In this document: piece after piece, positions 18,346 through 26,379 of the stretch
Layout: each line of letters opens with the position of its first letter
How positions within the stretch are numbered: the stretch's first letter is position 1
Notes under the pieces: model-generated
Databases searched by the model: none
Told to the model about the DNA's origin: nothing
Seen by the model: only the letters and a program-made list of their open reading frames with translations
Program-made: the position numbers and the translations under genes
Assembly: GCA_026417975.1 (NCBI GenBank)
Contig: JAOACD010000007.1
Span: 130,994-194,993 of the forward strand
Source: Melioribacter sp.
GTDB taxonomy: Bacteria > Bacteroidota > Ignavibacteria > Ignavibacteriales > Melioribacteraceae
Length of the DNA stretch: 64,000 bases
Reading direction: 5' to 3'

Positions 18346-18990
18346 TTATTTCCTTGCTTCTGGGTTAAAGTATTCAATAAATCCACGGTCTTCTCTAAAA
18401 ATTTGTTTGTAAAGTTCTTCAAAATCTTCCTCTCTATTTACAAAATCTATTTCAGACGTATTAATTATCAATAAAGGAGTATCATTATACTTAAAGAAAA
18501 AATTATTATATGCCTCTGATAGTTCTACCAAATAAGCCCTTGTTAAATTTCTTTCAAAGTGACGACCGCGTTGTTTTATATTTTGCATTAGTCTGTCTAT
18601 ACTTGCTTGGAGATAAATTACTAGGTCTGGTTTTGGAATATCTCTCTCTAGTAAAGGGAAAATTGTATCGTAAAGCTTTAATTCTTCACCAGAAAGATTA
18701 AGATATGCAAATATCTTATCTTTATAAAAGATATAATCTGAAACAATATATTGATTGAATAAATCTTGCTGACTTAAAAGTTGTAATTGTTTATAACGAT
18801 TTATCAAGAAAAATATTTGAGTTTGAAAAGCATATTTACGTCTATCTTCATAAAATTTTTCTAGAAACGGATTTTCTTGAAATTCTTCTAGGATAAGATT
18901 AGCATTTAGTTTTTCTGAAAGTTTTTTTGCTAGGCTTGTTTTGCCTGCTCCAATTACACCTTCGATTGCAATATACCTTATTTCTTTCAC
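18346..18990 (-). CDS. deoxynucleoside kinase
   Basis: A 214-residue kinase of the deoxyadenosine/deoxyguanosine kinase family (dNK superfamily), which phosphorylates salvaged deoxynucleosides. It shows the P-loop GVIGAGKTSLA (about 11-21), a VSDYIFYKDKIFAY segment like the ERS/DRx substrate region, PDLVIYLQAS and a lid with KQRGRHFERN arginines. Which base is preferred cannot be told from sequence. It lies nine bases after folK on the same strand. In several FCB genomes this kinase type is found near folK, so the context is ordinary. Confidence 0.85.
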   Translation of the reverse strand: MKEIRYIAIEGVIGAGKTSLAKKLSEKLNANLILEEFQENPFLEKFYEDRRKYAFQTQIFFLINRYKQLQLLSQQDLFNQYIVSDYIFYKDKIFAYLNLSGEELKLYDTIFPLLERDIPKPDLVIYLQASIDRLMQNIKQRGRHFERNLTRAYLVELSEAYNNFFFKYNDTPLLIINTSEIDFVNREEDFEELYKQIFREDRGFIEYFNPEARK

Positions 18991-18998
18991 AGTTATAA

Positions 18999-19502
18999 CT
19001 AAATTAGTGAATAATCGAGTTTATTAATAATATGTTTTTCGATATTTGACAAATCAAATTCTTTAATTTTTTTCTTTTGACCTGGTGGAACAAAATCTGG
19101 TGCAATCTCAATTAATGGAATTAAAGCAAAATCCCTTTTATAAACTTCAGGATGAGGAATTATTAATTCTTCGGTTTCATAAATTAAAGTATTCAAAAAA
19201 AGAATATCAATATCAATTTCTCGTGGCGCCCACTTTTCATGAGGATACTTTCTTCCAAGTTCTATTTCTATATTTTGCAAAAATTTATGAAGCCCAATCA
19301 CACCTAATCCTGTATCAATTTCAATAACAGCGTTATAAAAATTTTCTTGATTAGAATTTCCATATGGTCTAGTTTCATAAACAGATGACACAGAAAGAAC
19401 TTTGCAACTTTCAAAACCATGAATTTTTTTTACAGCTGCCCTAAGAAAATAAAGCCTATCACCTTTGTTGGAACCTAACCCAAGAAAAATATTATTCACC
19501 AT
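18999..19502 (-). CDS. folK: 2-amino-4-hydroxy-6-hydroxymethyldihydropteridine pyrophosphokinase
   Basis: A 167-residue HPPK that transfers pyrophosphate from ATP to 6-hydroxymethyl-dihydropterin in folate synthesis. The opening FLGLGSNKGDR, the YNAVIEIDTGL strand, the ATP-binding EKWAPREIDIDILFL with its two metal-binding aspartates, and the IPHPEVYKRDFALIPL segment are all canonical. The ATG overlaps the end of folB by 11 bases, indicating translational coupling of two consecutive folate-pathway steps. Confidence 0.95.
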   Translation of the reverse strand: MVNNIFLGLGSNKGDRLYFLRAAVKKIHGFESCKVLSVSSVYETRPYGNSNQENFYNAVIEIDTGLGVIGLHKFLQNIEIELGRKYPHEKWAPREIDIDILFLNTLIYETEELIIPHPEVYKRDFALIPLIEIAPDFVPPGQKKKIKEFDLSNIEKHIINKLDYSLI

Positions 19503-19860
19503 TTTCTTTAATCACCTCCGCTTCGACATAATCAAGAACTCCACCAACAGGGACATTATGTTTTCGAACTCTTACTGCTATTTTATGAATTTTAGGATAT
19601 CTTTTTAAGAGTTCGTTGGCTATTGTCATTGCTAAAGTTTCGATTAAGTAAAGTTTCTTACGGTGAACAACTTCTTTAATAAATTTATAAACTTCATCAT
19701 AATTAATAGTTAAACGAAGGTCATCTTTTGCAGCTGCTTCCGAAAAATCTGTATAAATATCAACGTCTGCTTCAAATCTTCCGCCAATATTTTGTTCTTC
19801 TTTAAGAGCACCATGATATGCATAAAAACTTGCATTTTTAATTCGAATTATGTTTATCAT
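19492..19860 (-). CDS. folB: dihydroneopterin aldolase
   Basis: A 122-residue FolB that makes 6-hydroxymethyl-dihydropterin. Family features are FYAYHGALKEEQNIGGRFEADV with the substrate Tyr, the LTINYDEVYKFI strand, LIETLAMTIAN with the pterin-binding Glu, and the C-terminal RVRKHNVPVGG with the catalytic Lys. Its product is the substrate of the overlapping folK gene. It follows the EamA transporter gene by a single base. Length is standard. Confidence 0.94.
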   Translation of the reverse strand: MINIIRIKNASFYAYHGALKEEQNIGGRFEADVDIYTDFSEAAAKDDLRLTINYDEVYKFIKEVVHRKKLYLIETLAMTIANELLKRYPKIHKIAVRVRKHNVPVGGVLDYVEAEVIKENGE

Positions 19861-19861
19861 A

Positions 19862-20773
19862 CTAATAAACTTTTTTTGTCTTAAAATTATTTATCAACAC
19901 AGTAAAATTAGCAAATAAAATTCCTATTAGCACAAACAAACTACCTAAAATTGCATTCGCAGTTAATTGCTCTTTTAATATTAACCAGCCTAAAAAGACA
20001 GCTATAATAGGAGTTATAAACGAAGATAATGAAAGAATTACAACATTGATTCTCTTTAGAAGCCAATAATAAGTTGTAAATGTTACAACGGTTCCAAAAA
20101 AAGAAAGAAATATAACAGAACTAATAGCTTTATAATCAAATTTCCAATATGAAGTATCTTCTACTAAAAATCCTGTAAAAATCATTAATAATCCTGAAAA
20201 TAAAAGTGGATAGAAATTCATAGTTAATGGATTAAGGTATGAACCATGTTTTTTTATAATAACTGCAATAGCAGATTGCATAAGTGAACTAAGTAAAACT
20301 GCAATTATACCCAAGAAATATTTCGACATATCGAAATTTAAATTCTCTGAAAAAATTATAATTATTCCTAAAAAGCCCAATATTACACCAACAATCTGAC
20401 TAAAAGAAATTTTATTTTCTGGCAATAAAAAAGCAGAAAAAACAATAACCCCAAATGGAAGTGTTGCAAAAACTATTGAAGCAAGTCCTGATGGTATGTA
20501 TTGTTCAGCCCAATAGACTAAGCCAAACGGAATAGAAAATGAGAACAGTGTAAGAATTAAATATAGTTTTAATGAAAAATGGTCTTTTTCTAATTTGATT
20601 TTTCTCCACTTCATAATAATAAAAATCAAAACAGCAGCAAGTAAAAATCGCAATCCAACAGAAAAAATTGGGGTTAGTGAATCTAATCCAACCCTTATAA
20701 CAAGCCATGTAGAACCCCACAAAATACATATTAAAATATAACCAAGTATTATTTTTAAGCTTTCTAATTTCAT
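19862..20773 (-). CDS. EamA/DMT-superfamily transporter
   Basis: A 303-residue inner-membrane protein with ten predicted helices made of two EamA repeats (about 10-140 and 155-295). Typical segments are CILWGSTWLVIRVGLDSLTP, LPFGVIVFSAFLLPENKISF, and in the second repeat SSFITPIIAVFLGWLILKEQLT. Members export or import amino acids, nucleosides and other metabolites, and the substrate here is unknown. The start overlaps the end of pgeF by four bases (ATGA), so the two are translationally coupled. Confidence 0.87.
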   Translation of the reverse strand: MKLESLKIILGYILICILWGSTWLVIRVGLDSLTPIFSVGLRFLLAAVLIFIIMKWRKIKLEKDHFSLKLYLILTLFSFSIPFGLVYWAEQYIPSGLASIVFATLPFGVIVFSAFLLPENKISFSQIVGVILGFLGIIIIFSENLNFDMSKYFLGIIAVLLSSLMQSAIAVIIKKHGSYLNPLTMNFYPLLFSGLLMIFTGFLVEDTSYWKFDYKAISSVIFLSFFGTVVTFTTYYWLLKRINVVILSLSSFITPIIAVFLGWLILKEQLTANAILGSLFVLIGILFANFTVLINNFKTKKVY

Positions 20774-21510
20774 TTGTGTTTTAAAGCTATTAAACCTATA
20801 GCTCTTCCAGATAACTTGCCATCTCTTCTATAGGAGAAAAGCAAATTTTTTTCTTCAAAAGAACATAATTCAGAAACTTCAATATTTTTTTCGGGGATAT
20901 TATGACTTATAAGAATATCAAAATTAGCCTTCTTTATATCAAGAAAAATTTTATCATTAGTTTTTAATAAGTATTTACAATCAAATAACGAAGCAACGTC
21001 TTTTTTGACCTCATAATTTTTTTGTGAAATAGAAGGACCCATATACACGAATAAATTTTCTGGTTTTGAGTTATATTTTTCAAATAAAATATTTATGGTT
21101 TTTTCAAGAATCTTTAAGTATGTGCCTTTCCAACCAGAATGTACTGCAGCAATTACTTTATTCTTATTATCGTATAAAAAAACTGGGACACAATCTGCTG
21201 TAGAAATTACTAACCCAATGTTAGGATATTCTGTAATCATTGCATCACTAATTCCAACAAAACCAGGTTTTGTAACAATATTAACAATATCGCTATGAAT
21301 TTGCTTTTGAAAAGCAATATATGAGGAATTCAGTCCAAGATATTTAAAAAATTCTTCACGGTTTTCATCAACTATTTCCTTTTTATCTCCTACATTATAT
21401 GACATATTGAAATAAAAAGGTTCTTTCCTATTTAATCCAATTTTAGTAGAAAACCCAAAAATAATTTCTGGAAACTTTTTAAACAAAGAACAATGAATTA
21501 CTTTTAACAT
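20770..21510 (-). CDS. pgeF: purine-nucleoside phosphorylase/peptidoglycan editing factor (YfiH/laccase-domain)
   Basis: A 246-residue member of the YfiH (multi-copper polyphenol oxidoreductase-like, DUF152) family. The conserved TADCVPVFLYD, AVHSGWKGTYLKI and FVYMGPSIS segments carry the Cys/His zinc-site residues. Family members have been reported as purine nucleoside phosphorylases and as peptidoglycan-quality factors, so the in vivo role is open. The gene overlaps the EamA transporter start and lies eight bases downstream of the transsulfuration-type PLP enzyme gene. Confidence 0.88.
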   Translation of the reverse strand: MLKVIHCSLFKKFPEIIFGFSTKIGLNRKEPFYFNMSYNVGDKKEIVDENREEFFKYLGLNSSYIAFQKQIHSDIVNIVTKPGFVGISDAMITEYPNIGLVISTADCVPVFLYDNKNKVIAAVHSGWKGTYLKILEKTINILFEKYNSKPENLFVYMGPSISQKNYEVKKDVASLFDCKYLLKTNDKIFLDIKKANFDILISHNIPEKNIEVSELCSFEEKNLLFSYRRDGKLSGRAIGLIALKHK

Positions 21511-21517
21511 ATGAAAA

Positions 21518-22831
21518 TTAAATTATCTTAAGGCACTGTTCTAAATCGAAGAGTATATCATCAGGATTCTCAAGTCCTATTGCTAACCTTATGCCTCCAG
21601 CATCAATTCCTCGAGCTGATAATTCTTCTGGTGGAACAACAGAATGAGTCATAGAAGCCGGATGTTCGAGCAAAGTTCTAGTATGACCAAGACTTACAGC
21701 AAGAGTCATTGTGTAAGCATAGTCAGCAGCATAGTCCATAAACTTTCTACCGTTTTCTTTACTTTCTGCAGGGGTATTTCCTTTAATTACAAAGTATATT
21801 AGACTTCCTGGAGCAAAATTACCATTAAAGTCTCTCATCTGTTTTTTTGCCAATTCATAAAACTTGAACGAAGGTAAGCCAGGGTAATTTACAAATTCAA
21901 TTTTAGGATGGGAATTTAAATATTCGGCAATCTTTGTTGCTGAATAAATTTGTTGTCGCAGGCGAATTGGGAGAGTAGGTAAACCATAAGTTAAAATAGA
22001 CCATGCGCTTTTTGGGCTTAAAACACCACCAAAATCTTTTCTATATAATTGAAGTAAATCCTGATATTTTTTTCTCCCTATTACAATTCCTCCCATATCA
22101 GTTCCAAATCCACCTATTCCTTTTGTTAAAGAATGGACAACAAAATCAGCTCCCAATTCTAGTGGTCTCTGACAATATGGGGTTGCAAAAGTATTATCAA
22201 TTACAATTTTAATCTTATTTTCTTCTGTTCTGGTCTTGTTTACATCATCTACAATTTTTCTTACTTCTGCAATATCAATTATTTCAAGGTTTGGATTCGC
22301 GGGGGTTTCGAAATAAATTACTTTAGTTTTTTCGGATATAGTGTTACTCAAATTTTGAATATTTGTCAAATCAATAGGAGACCATTTAATATTATAACGT
22401 GGATACCAATTAGTTAATAACGATAAAGTACAACCATACAAAGTATTATGAGTAATAATTTCGTCACCAGATTTTGTTAAGATACCAAGCACAGCAGAAA
22501 TTGCAGCCATACCACTTGCAAAACTTACAGCCATTTCACCTTTTTCAACATAAGCTAAATTTTCTTCGAGCATATCTTTGTTAGGTTCACCAAGTCTGTC
22601 ATAAATAAATATAGGAGCTTTGTCACCGAATTCTTGAGTATGAGCAAATCTCATAAAACCTTCTGCACCTCTTTCAACAGAATCAAGCCTAAATGTTGTA
22701 GAAGATGAAATTGGTGCGGTTACGTGATGTGAATAATCCCATTTGTCTGTCACAAACTTTCCATAAATCAAATGAGTATCCATCGAATACTTAGTTTCGT
22801 CATAATTATTTCTTTTGGCATTTTCTGCCAT
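21518..22831 (-). CDS. Cys/Met-metabolism PLP-dependent enzyme (cystathionine gamma-lyase/synthase or O-acetylhomoserine sulfhydrylase class)
   Basis: A 437-residue fold-type I PLP enzyme. The PLP-phosphate loop SFASGMAAISAVLGIL, the TPANPNLEIIDIAEV segment, the VIDNTFATPYCQRPLELGADFVVHS strand and the PLP-binding Lys in HSLTKGIGG are all present. The C-terminal SLGHTRTLLEHPASMTHS segment is typical for the family. Family members differ in reaction (gamma-lyase, gamma-synthase, sulfhydrylase) and sequence alone does not decide. The neighbouring cystathionine-beta-synthase-like gene favours a transsulfuration role. ATG start has a GGAGG ribosome site. Slightly longer than the common 380-430 residues. 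Confidence 0.87.
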   Translation of the reverse strand: MAENAKRNNYDETKYSMDTHLIYGKFVTDKWDYSHHVTAPISSSTTFRLDSVERGAEGFMRFAHTQEFGDKAPIFIYDRLGEPNKDMLEENLAYVEKGEMAVSFASGMAAISAVLGILTKSGDEIITHNTLYGCTLSLLTNWYPRYNIKWSPIDLTNIQNLSNTISEKTKVIYFETPANPNLEIIDIAEVRKIVDDVNKTRTEENKIKIVIDNTFATPYCQRPLELGADFVVHSLTKGIGGFGTDMGGIVIGRKKYQDLLQLYRKDFGGVLSPKSAWSILTYGLPTLPIRLRQQIYSATKIAEYLNSHPKIEFVNYPGLPSFKFYELAKKQMRDFNGNFAPGSLIYFVIKGNTPAESKENGRKFMDYAADYAYTMTLAVSLGHTRTLLEHPASMTHSVVPPEELSARGIDAGGIRLAIGLENPDDILFDLEQCLKII

Positions 22832-22919
22832 AGTAACCTCCTACTTTTCAAAATATAAATTAAAGAAAAGAATACACGAATACTATCCTTAAGTTCAAGC
22901 AAAAAATTCACTGCAAATA

Positions 22920-23897
22920 TTAAATTAAATTATGCTTTTGTAACCACTCATCATTATAAATTGTAGAAAAGTACTTATAACCACTATCGTTAATAATAGT
23001 AACTATGTTTGCAGGTCTATCAATTTCTTTTGCTAATTTTACAGCCCCCCAAACATTTGCACCCGAAGAACCACCCGCTATTATACCTTCTTCATATGCT
23101 AATTTTTTTGTCCATCCAAATGCTTTTTTATCTTCCACTTGATACATATCATCAAGTAAATCCAATTGTGCTGTTTTAATTAAAAATTCATCTCCCATAC
23201 CTTCAAGCAAGTATTTACCAGGTTTTATAAGCCTTCTGTTTTTAAAGTATTCATAAAATACAGAACCTACAGGGTCAATACCAATTACTTTAATATTAGG
23301 ATTTTTTTCTTTCAAAAATTTGCCTGCTCCTGTTATTGTTCCACCAGTTCCAATTGCTCCTATTAAGTAGTCTATTTTTCCTTCCATCTGTTCCCATATT
23401 TCAGGACCAGTAGTCATATAATGTGCTTCATTGTTATCTAAATTATTGTGTTGATCGATGTAATATATAGATGGGTCTTTTTTAGCAAGGTTTTGAGCAT
23501 AATTATTATATGATTCAGGGTGTTCTGGTGGCAGAGATGCATCCACCTTAATTACCTCCACACCAAGCACTTCAAGCATTTTAATTTTTTCTTTGCTAGT
23601 AGTATCTCTAATTACAACTTTTAATTTATAGCCTTTTTGTCTACACACAATTGCAAGTCCCATTGCAGTATTACCCGAAGAATTTTCAATAATTGTATCA
23701 CCCGGTTTAATCTTTCCTTCACGTTCAGCTTTTTCGATCATGTACTTTGCTATTCTATCTTTAACACTTCCACCTGGATTCATAAATTCAAGTTTTGCAT
23801 AAATAGTAGCTTTTAGACCTTTAGAAATATTTCCTAATTTTACAATTGGGGTTCTACCAATTGCATCAAGTATGCTATTGTAACAAAAATTTCTCAT
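22920..23897 (-). CDS. cystathionine beta-synthase / cysteine synthase family protein
   Basis: A 325-residue fold-type II PLP enzyme. The PLP Lys is in MNPGGSVKDRIA (about residue 44), the substrate loop is ENSSGNTAMGLAI and the phosphate loop is GTGGTITGAGKFL. The GIDPVGSVFYEYF and LLEGMGDEFL segments resemble cystathionine beta-synthases more than plain CysK, which usually has a shorter connection there. No CBS regulatory domain is present. It lies 88 bases upstream of the Cys/Met PLP enzyme on the same strand, a pair that could move sulfur between homocysteine and cysteine. Pathway direction is inference. Confidence 0.85.
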   Translation of the reverse strand: MRNFCYNSILDAIGRTPIVKLGNISKGLKATIYAKLEFMNPGGSVKDRIAKYMIEKAEREGKIKPGDTIIENSSGNTAMGLAIVCRQKGYKLKVVIRDTTSKEKIKMLEVLGVEVIKVDASLPPEHPESYNNYAQNLAKKDPSIYYIDQHNNLDNNEAHYMTTGPEIWEQMEGKIDYLIGAIGTGGTITGAGKFLKEKNPNIKVIGIDPVGSVFYEYFKNRRLIKPGKYLLEGMGDEFLIKTAQLDLLDDMYQVEDKKAFGWTKKLAYEEGIIAGGSSGANVWGAVKLAKEIDRPANIVTIINDSGYKYFSTIYNDEWLQKHNLI

Positions 23898-24001
23898 TAT
23901 CCAACTCTTTTACATTTTTTATGAAAATTTATAAAACAAGCAATATAGAATTTTTCTAATTCAATCAAATAATAAATCCTAAAATCTTTATTTTAGAATC
24001 A

Positions 24002-24904
24002 TCAATTTAACTTATAGCCTCTTAAAAACTCTTCTGCTTTCATTCTTTTCCTACCTTCGGGCTGTATTTCAAGAATTTGTAATGTTCCATCAGAAGTACC
24101 AACATAAATTTCATGTTTACTGAAAAAAAATTCTGCTGGTTTAAGTTTTGGTTCTTGGGTTACTTTTGTTTTGTATATTTTATAAATTTTGTTTTTTAAG
24201 ACAAAAAAAGCAGCGGGTGATGGAGAAAGACCTCTAACTAAATTGTGAATTTCCAAAGCACTCTTGGACCAATTAATTTGACAAAGTTCCCTTGTTATTT
24301 TAGGTGCAGGAGTTGCTTTTGTATTATCTTGTTCGATTAATTCATAATCACCGGTTTCAATTAAATCAATAGTTTTTATAACTACATCTGCACCAAGTAT
24401 TTTTAATTTATCATGAAGTGAACCATAATCATCTTCATCATCAATTTCAATTTTTTCTTGAAGAATTATATTACCCGTATCAACTTTCTCTTCAAGAAAA
24501 AAAGTAGTAACCCCAGTCTCTTTCTCACCATTAATCAGTGCCCACTGAATTGGAGCTGCTCCTCTGTATTTAGGAAGTAAAGAAGCATGAAGATTAAACG
24601 AGCCTTTTGAAGGAATGGTGTAGACTTCCTTTGGTAAAATTCTAAAAGCAACCACAACAAATAAATCTGGATTAATAGACTTAAGTCTTTCAATAAAACT
24701 TTCCTCTTTAAGTGAATTAGGTGATAAAACTTCTAGTCCTTTTGAAATTGCAAATTCTTTTACAGGGGTTGGTAATAATTTTTTACCTCTACCTCTTTCT
24801 TTATCTGGAGCAGTTACAACTAATTCAATTGAATGCTTACTGTTAATTATTTTTTCTAATGAGGGGATTGCAAATTCTGGAGTTCCCAGAAAAACAATTT
24901 TCAA
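24002..24904 (-). CDS. fmt: methionyl-tRNA formyltransferase
   Basis: About 300 residues; formylates Met-tRNA(fMet) with 10-formyl-THF. The formyltransferase domain shows the KIVFLGTPEFAIPSL opening, then NLHASLLPKYRGAAPIQWALINGE with the catalytic Asn and His and the tRNA-binding loop, and DTGNII with the catalytic Asp. The C-terminal OB-like domain follows from about 205. An in-frame TTG exists at 24916. TTG at 24902-24904 is preferred because a GGAG site lies six bases before it and it gives the usual M-K-I-V-F-L-G beginning. It follows def by 12-24 bases, the standard def-fmt pairing. Confidence 0.93.
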   Translation of the reverse strand: MKIVFLGTPEFAIPSLEKIINSKHSIELVVTAPDKERGRGKKLLPTPVKEFAISKGLEVLSPNSLKEESFIERLKSINPDLFVVVAFRILPKEVYTIPSKGSFNLHASLLPKYRGAAPIQWALINGEKETGVTTFFLEEKVDTGNIILQEKIEIDDEDDYGSLHDKLKILGADVVIKTIDLIETGDYELIEQDNTKATPAPKITRELCQINWSKSALEIHNLVRGLSPSPAAFFVLKNKIYKIYKTKVTQEPKLKPAEFFFSKHEIYVGTSDGTLQILEIQPEGRKRMKAEEFLRGYKLN

Positions 24905-24928
24905 TTCAAGCTCCAAAAAAATATTTAT

Positions 24929-25474
24929 TTAATCTTCGGCTATTGGATAATCCGTTTTAATTTCTTTTCTTTTAATCTTTTCTAAATCCTCTTTTAATTT
25001 TTTCTTTATTTCAGAATTAACTCTATCAGGGATTAACTTACCAATCAAATGGTCGTATTCATGTAGTATAACTCGAGCAAATAAATCCTCAGCCTCTAAT
25101 TCTTGTTCATTCTCATCTGTATCTAAATATTTAACTTTTATTTGTTTTGGTCGTTCAACTTCTACTCTTATGTTTGGCAAACTTAAACAACCTTCTTCAG
25201 CTATTTCAGTCTCTTCTGATTCCAGAAGAATTTCTGGATTAATCATTACGATAGGCTTAAATTTTTCGTAACCATCTACACCTTTTAAATCAACAACAAA
25301 AATTGATTCAGTAAAGCCCACCTGATTTGCAGCAAGTCCTATACCACTAGCATTTCTCATTGTATCAAACATATCTTTAATCTTTTTTATATGCTCGTCT
25401 GTAATTGACTTTATTGGTCTTGTTTTTTGTCTTAAAATTTTATTACCAAAAACTGTAATTGGTATTATAGCCAT
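24929..25474 (-). CDS. def: peptide deformylase
   Basis: A 181-residue metal hydrolase that removes the N-formyl group from nascent proteins. All three signature motifs are present: GIGLAANQVG (motif 1), EEGCLSLP with the metal-ligand Cys (motif 2) and VILHEYDHLIGKL with the two His and catalytic Glu (motif 3). Motif 3 has Tyr at the variable position of HExDH. Its start overlaps the stop of the upstream membrane-protein gene by one base. Fmt follows directly, so the formylation and deformylation genes are co-expressed. Confidence 0.96.
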   Translation of the reverse strand: MAIIPITVFGNKILRQKTRPIKSITDEHIKKIKDMFDTMRNASGIGLAANQVGFTESIFVVDLKGVDGYEKFKPIVMINPEILLESEETEIAEEGCLSLPNIRVEVERPKQIKVKYLDTDENEQELEAEDLFARVILHEYDHLIGKLIPDRVNSEIKKKLKEDLEKIKRKEIKTDYPIAED

Positions 25475-26379
25475 TACTCGTCCCTTTCATTATCAAGTTG
25501 TGTTACAATTTCTGCAGCAAGGTCTTTGTATAAAATTACTTCGCTTGAACAAAACAACATTCTAATTAATAATCGAAAGATAACTAACATTTGTTGAAAT
25601 ATAAAGGAAAGAATTAAAAAGTAATAAGGTGTTCTTGGTATTTCTATTATTATTAGATTATAAATTATTGAACCGAGTGCTCCAAGTAATGCTATAAACA
25701 TAAAAACTAAAAATACAATACTAAAATTATTCTTAATAAAATTTATAGAGTATATTATTTCTTTTATTACATTGTTTTTATCCTTAAGTGCAAGTGAAAT
25801 TTTTGTATAATCTGAAATAATTGAAATTAGGCCAATAAAAAAAATTAGTAGTCCATACCTTAAAAACATTAAAATAAACTCTGCCATTTTATATTCTGTA
25901 TCTGAAAATAGATTTGCAATAAAATTTTCTAAAAGGTCATTGACTTTGAAAACAAGAAAATAAAAAAATAAAGATACTAACAAAACCTTAAAGAATCTGT
26001 AAAAATATCTTACACTTCCATAGAAAAAATCAATATAATGATTTTTTTTAATTTGGTTAAAAACCGCTATTAGCCCACCCAAGTAAAAAGTTTGGATAAT
26101 AGTATAAACTCCTACAACAACAAAAATTGCCCATGGAACTTGGTCAAGTGAGGTTTTATAAAGATTTCTAAATTGGATATACCAAAAATAATCGAAACCT
26201 AGGTTAAGTTTATCACTAAGCAAAGAATTTTTAAGATCATTTAAGAGCAAATTATAAATAGGAATACTTAGCAAAAGTGCAAAAATAGAATTTGTAAACC
26301 AAAATAGGATAATAAATTTGATATTAATAATTACATTCCTTATTGAATAAGTTAATGTTTCACGTATATACTTTATCAT
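25474..26379 (-). CDS. multi-pass membrane protein, unknown
   Basis: About 301 residues with six or more long hydrophobic segments and no recognised family motif. The frame is open further upstream, but ATG at 26377-26379 is preferred. It forms a four-base ATGA overlap with the stop of the M1 peptidase gene, and the residues upstream of it fall inside that gene's C-terminus. The protein is rich in Phe, Ile and Leu and has conserved-looking polar breaks between helices. It is coupled to the peptidase upstream and def downstream, and its function is unknown. Confidence 0.7.
   Translation of the reverse strand: MIKYIRETLTYSIRNVIINIKFIILFWFTNSIFALLLSIPIYNLLLNDLKNSLLSDKLNLGFDYFWYIQFRNLYKTSLDQVPWAIFVVVGVYTIIQTFYLGGLIAVFNQIKKNHYIDFFYGSVRYFYRFFKVLLVSLFFYFLVFKVNDLLENFIANLFSDTEYKMAEFILMFLRYGLLIFFIGLISIISDYTKISLALKDKNNVIKEIIYSINFIKNNFSIVFLVFMFIALLGALGSIIYNLIIIEIPRTPYYFLILSFIFQQMLVIFRLLIRMLFCSSEVILYKDLAAEIVTQLDNERDE

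Noticed and set aside
22832..22919. Possible SAM riboswitch ahead of the Cys/Met PLP gene
   Set aside because: The gap is only 88 bases and lacks S-box segments.
23979..23996. Small hairpin CTAAAAT/ATTTTAG after fmt
   Set aside because: AT-only 7-bp stem without a proper U tract; too weak to call a terminator.
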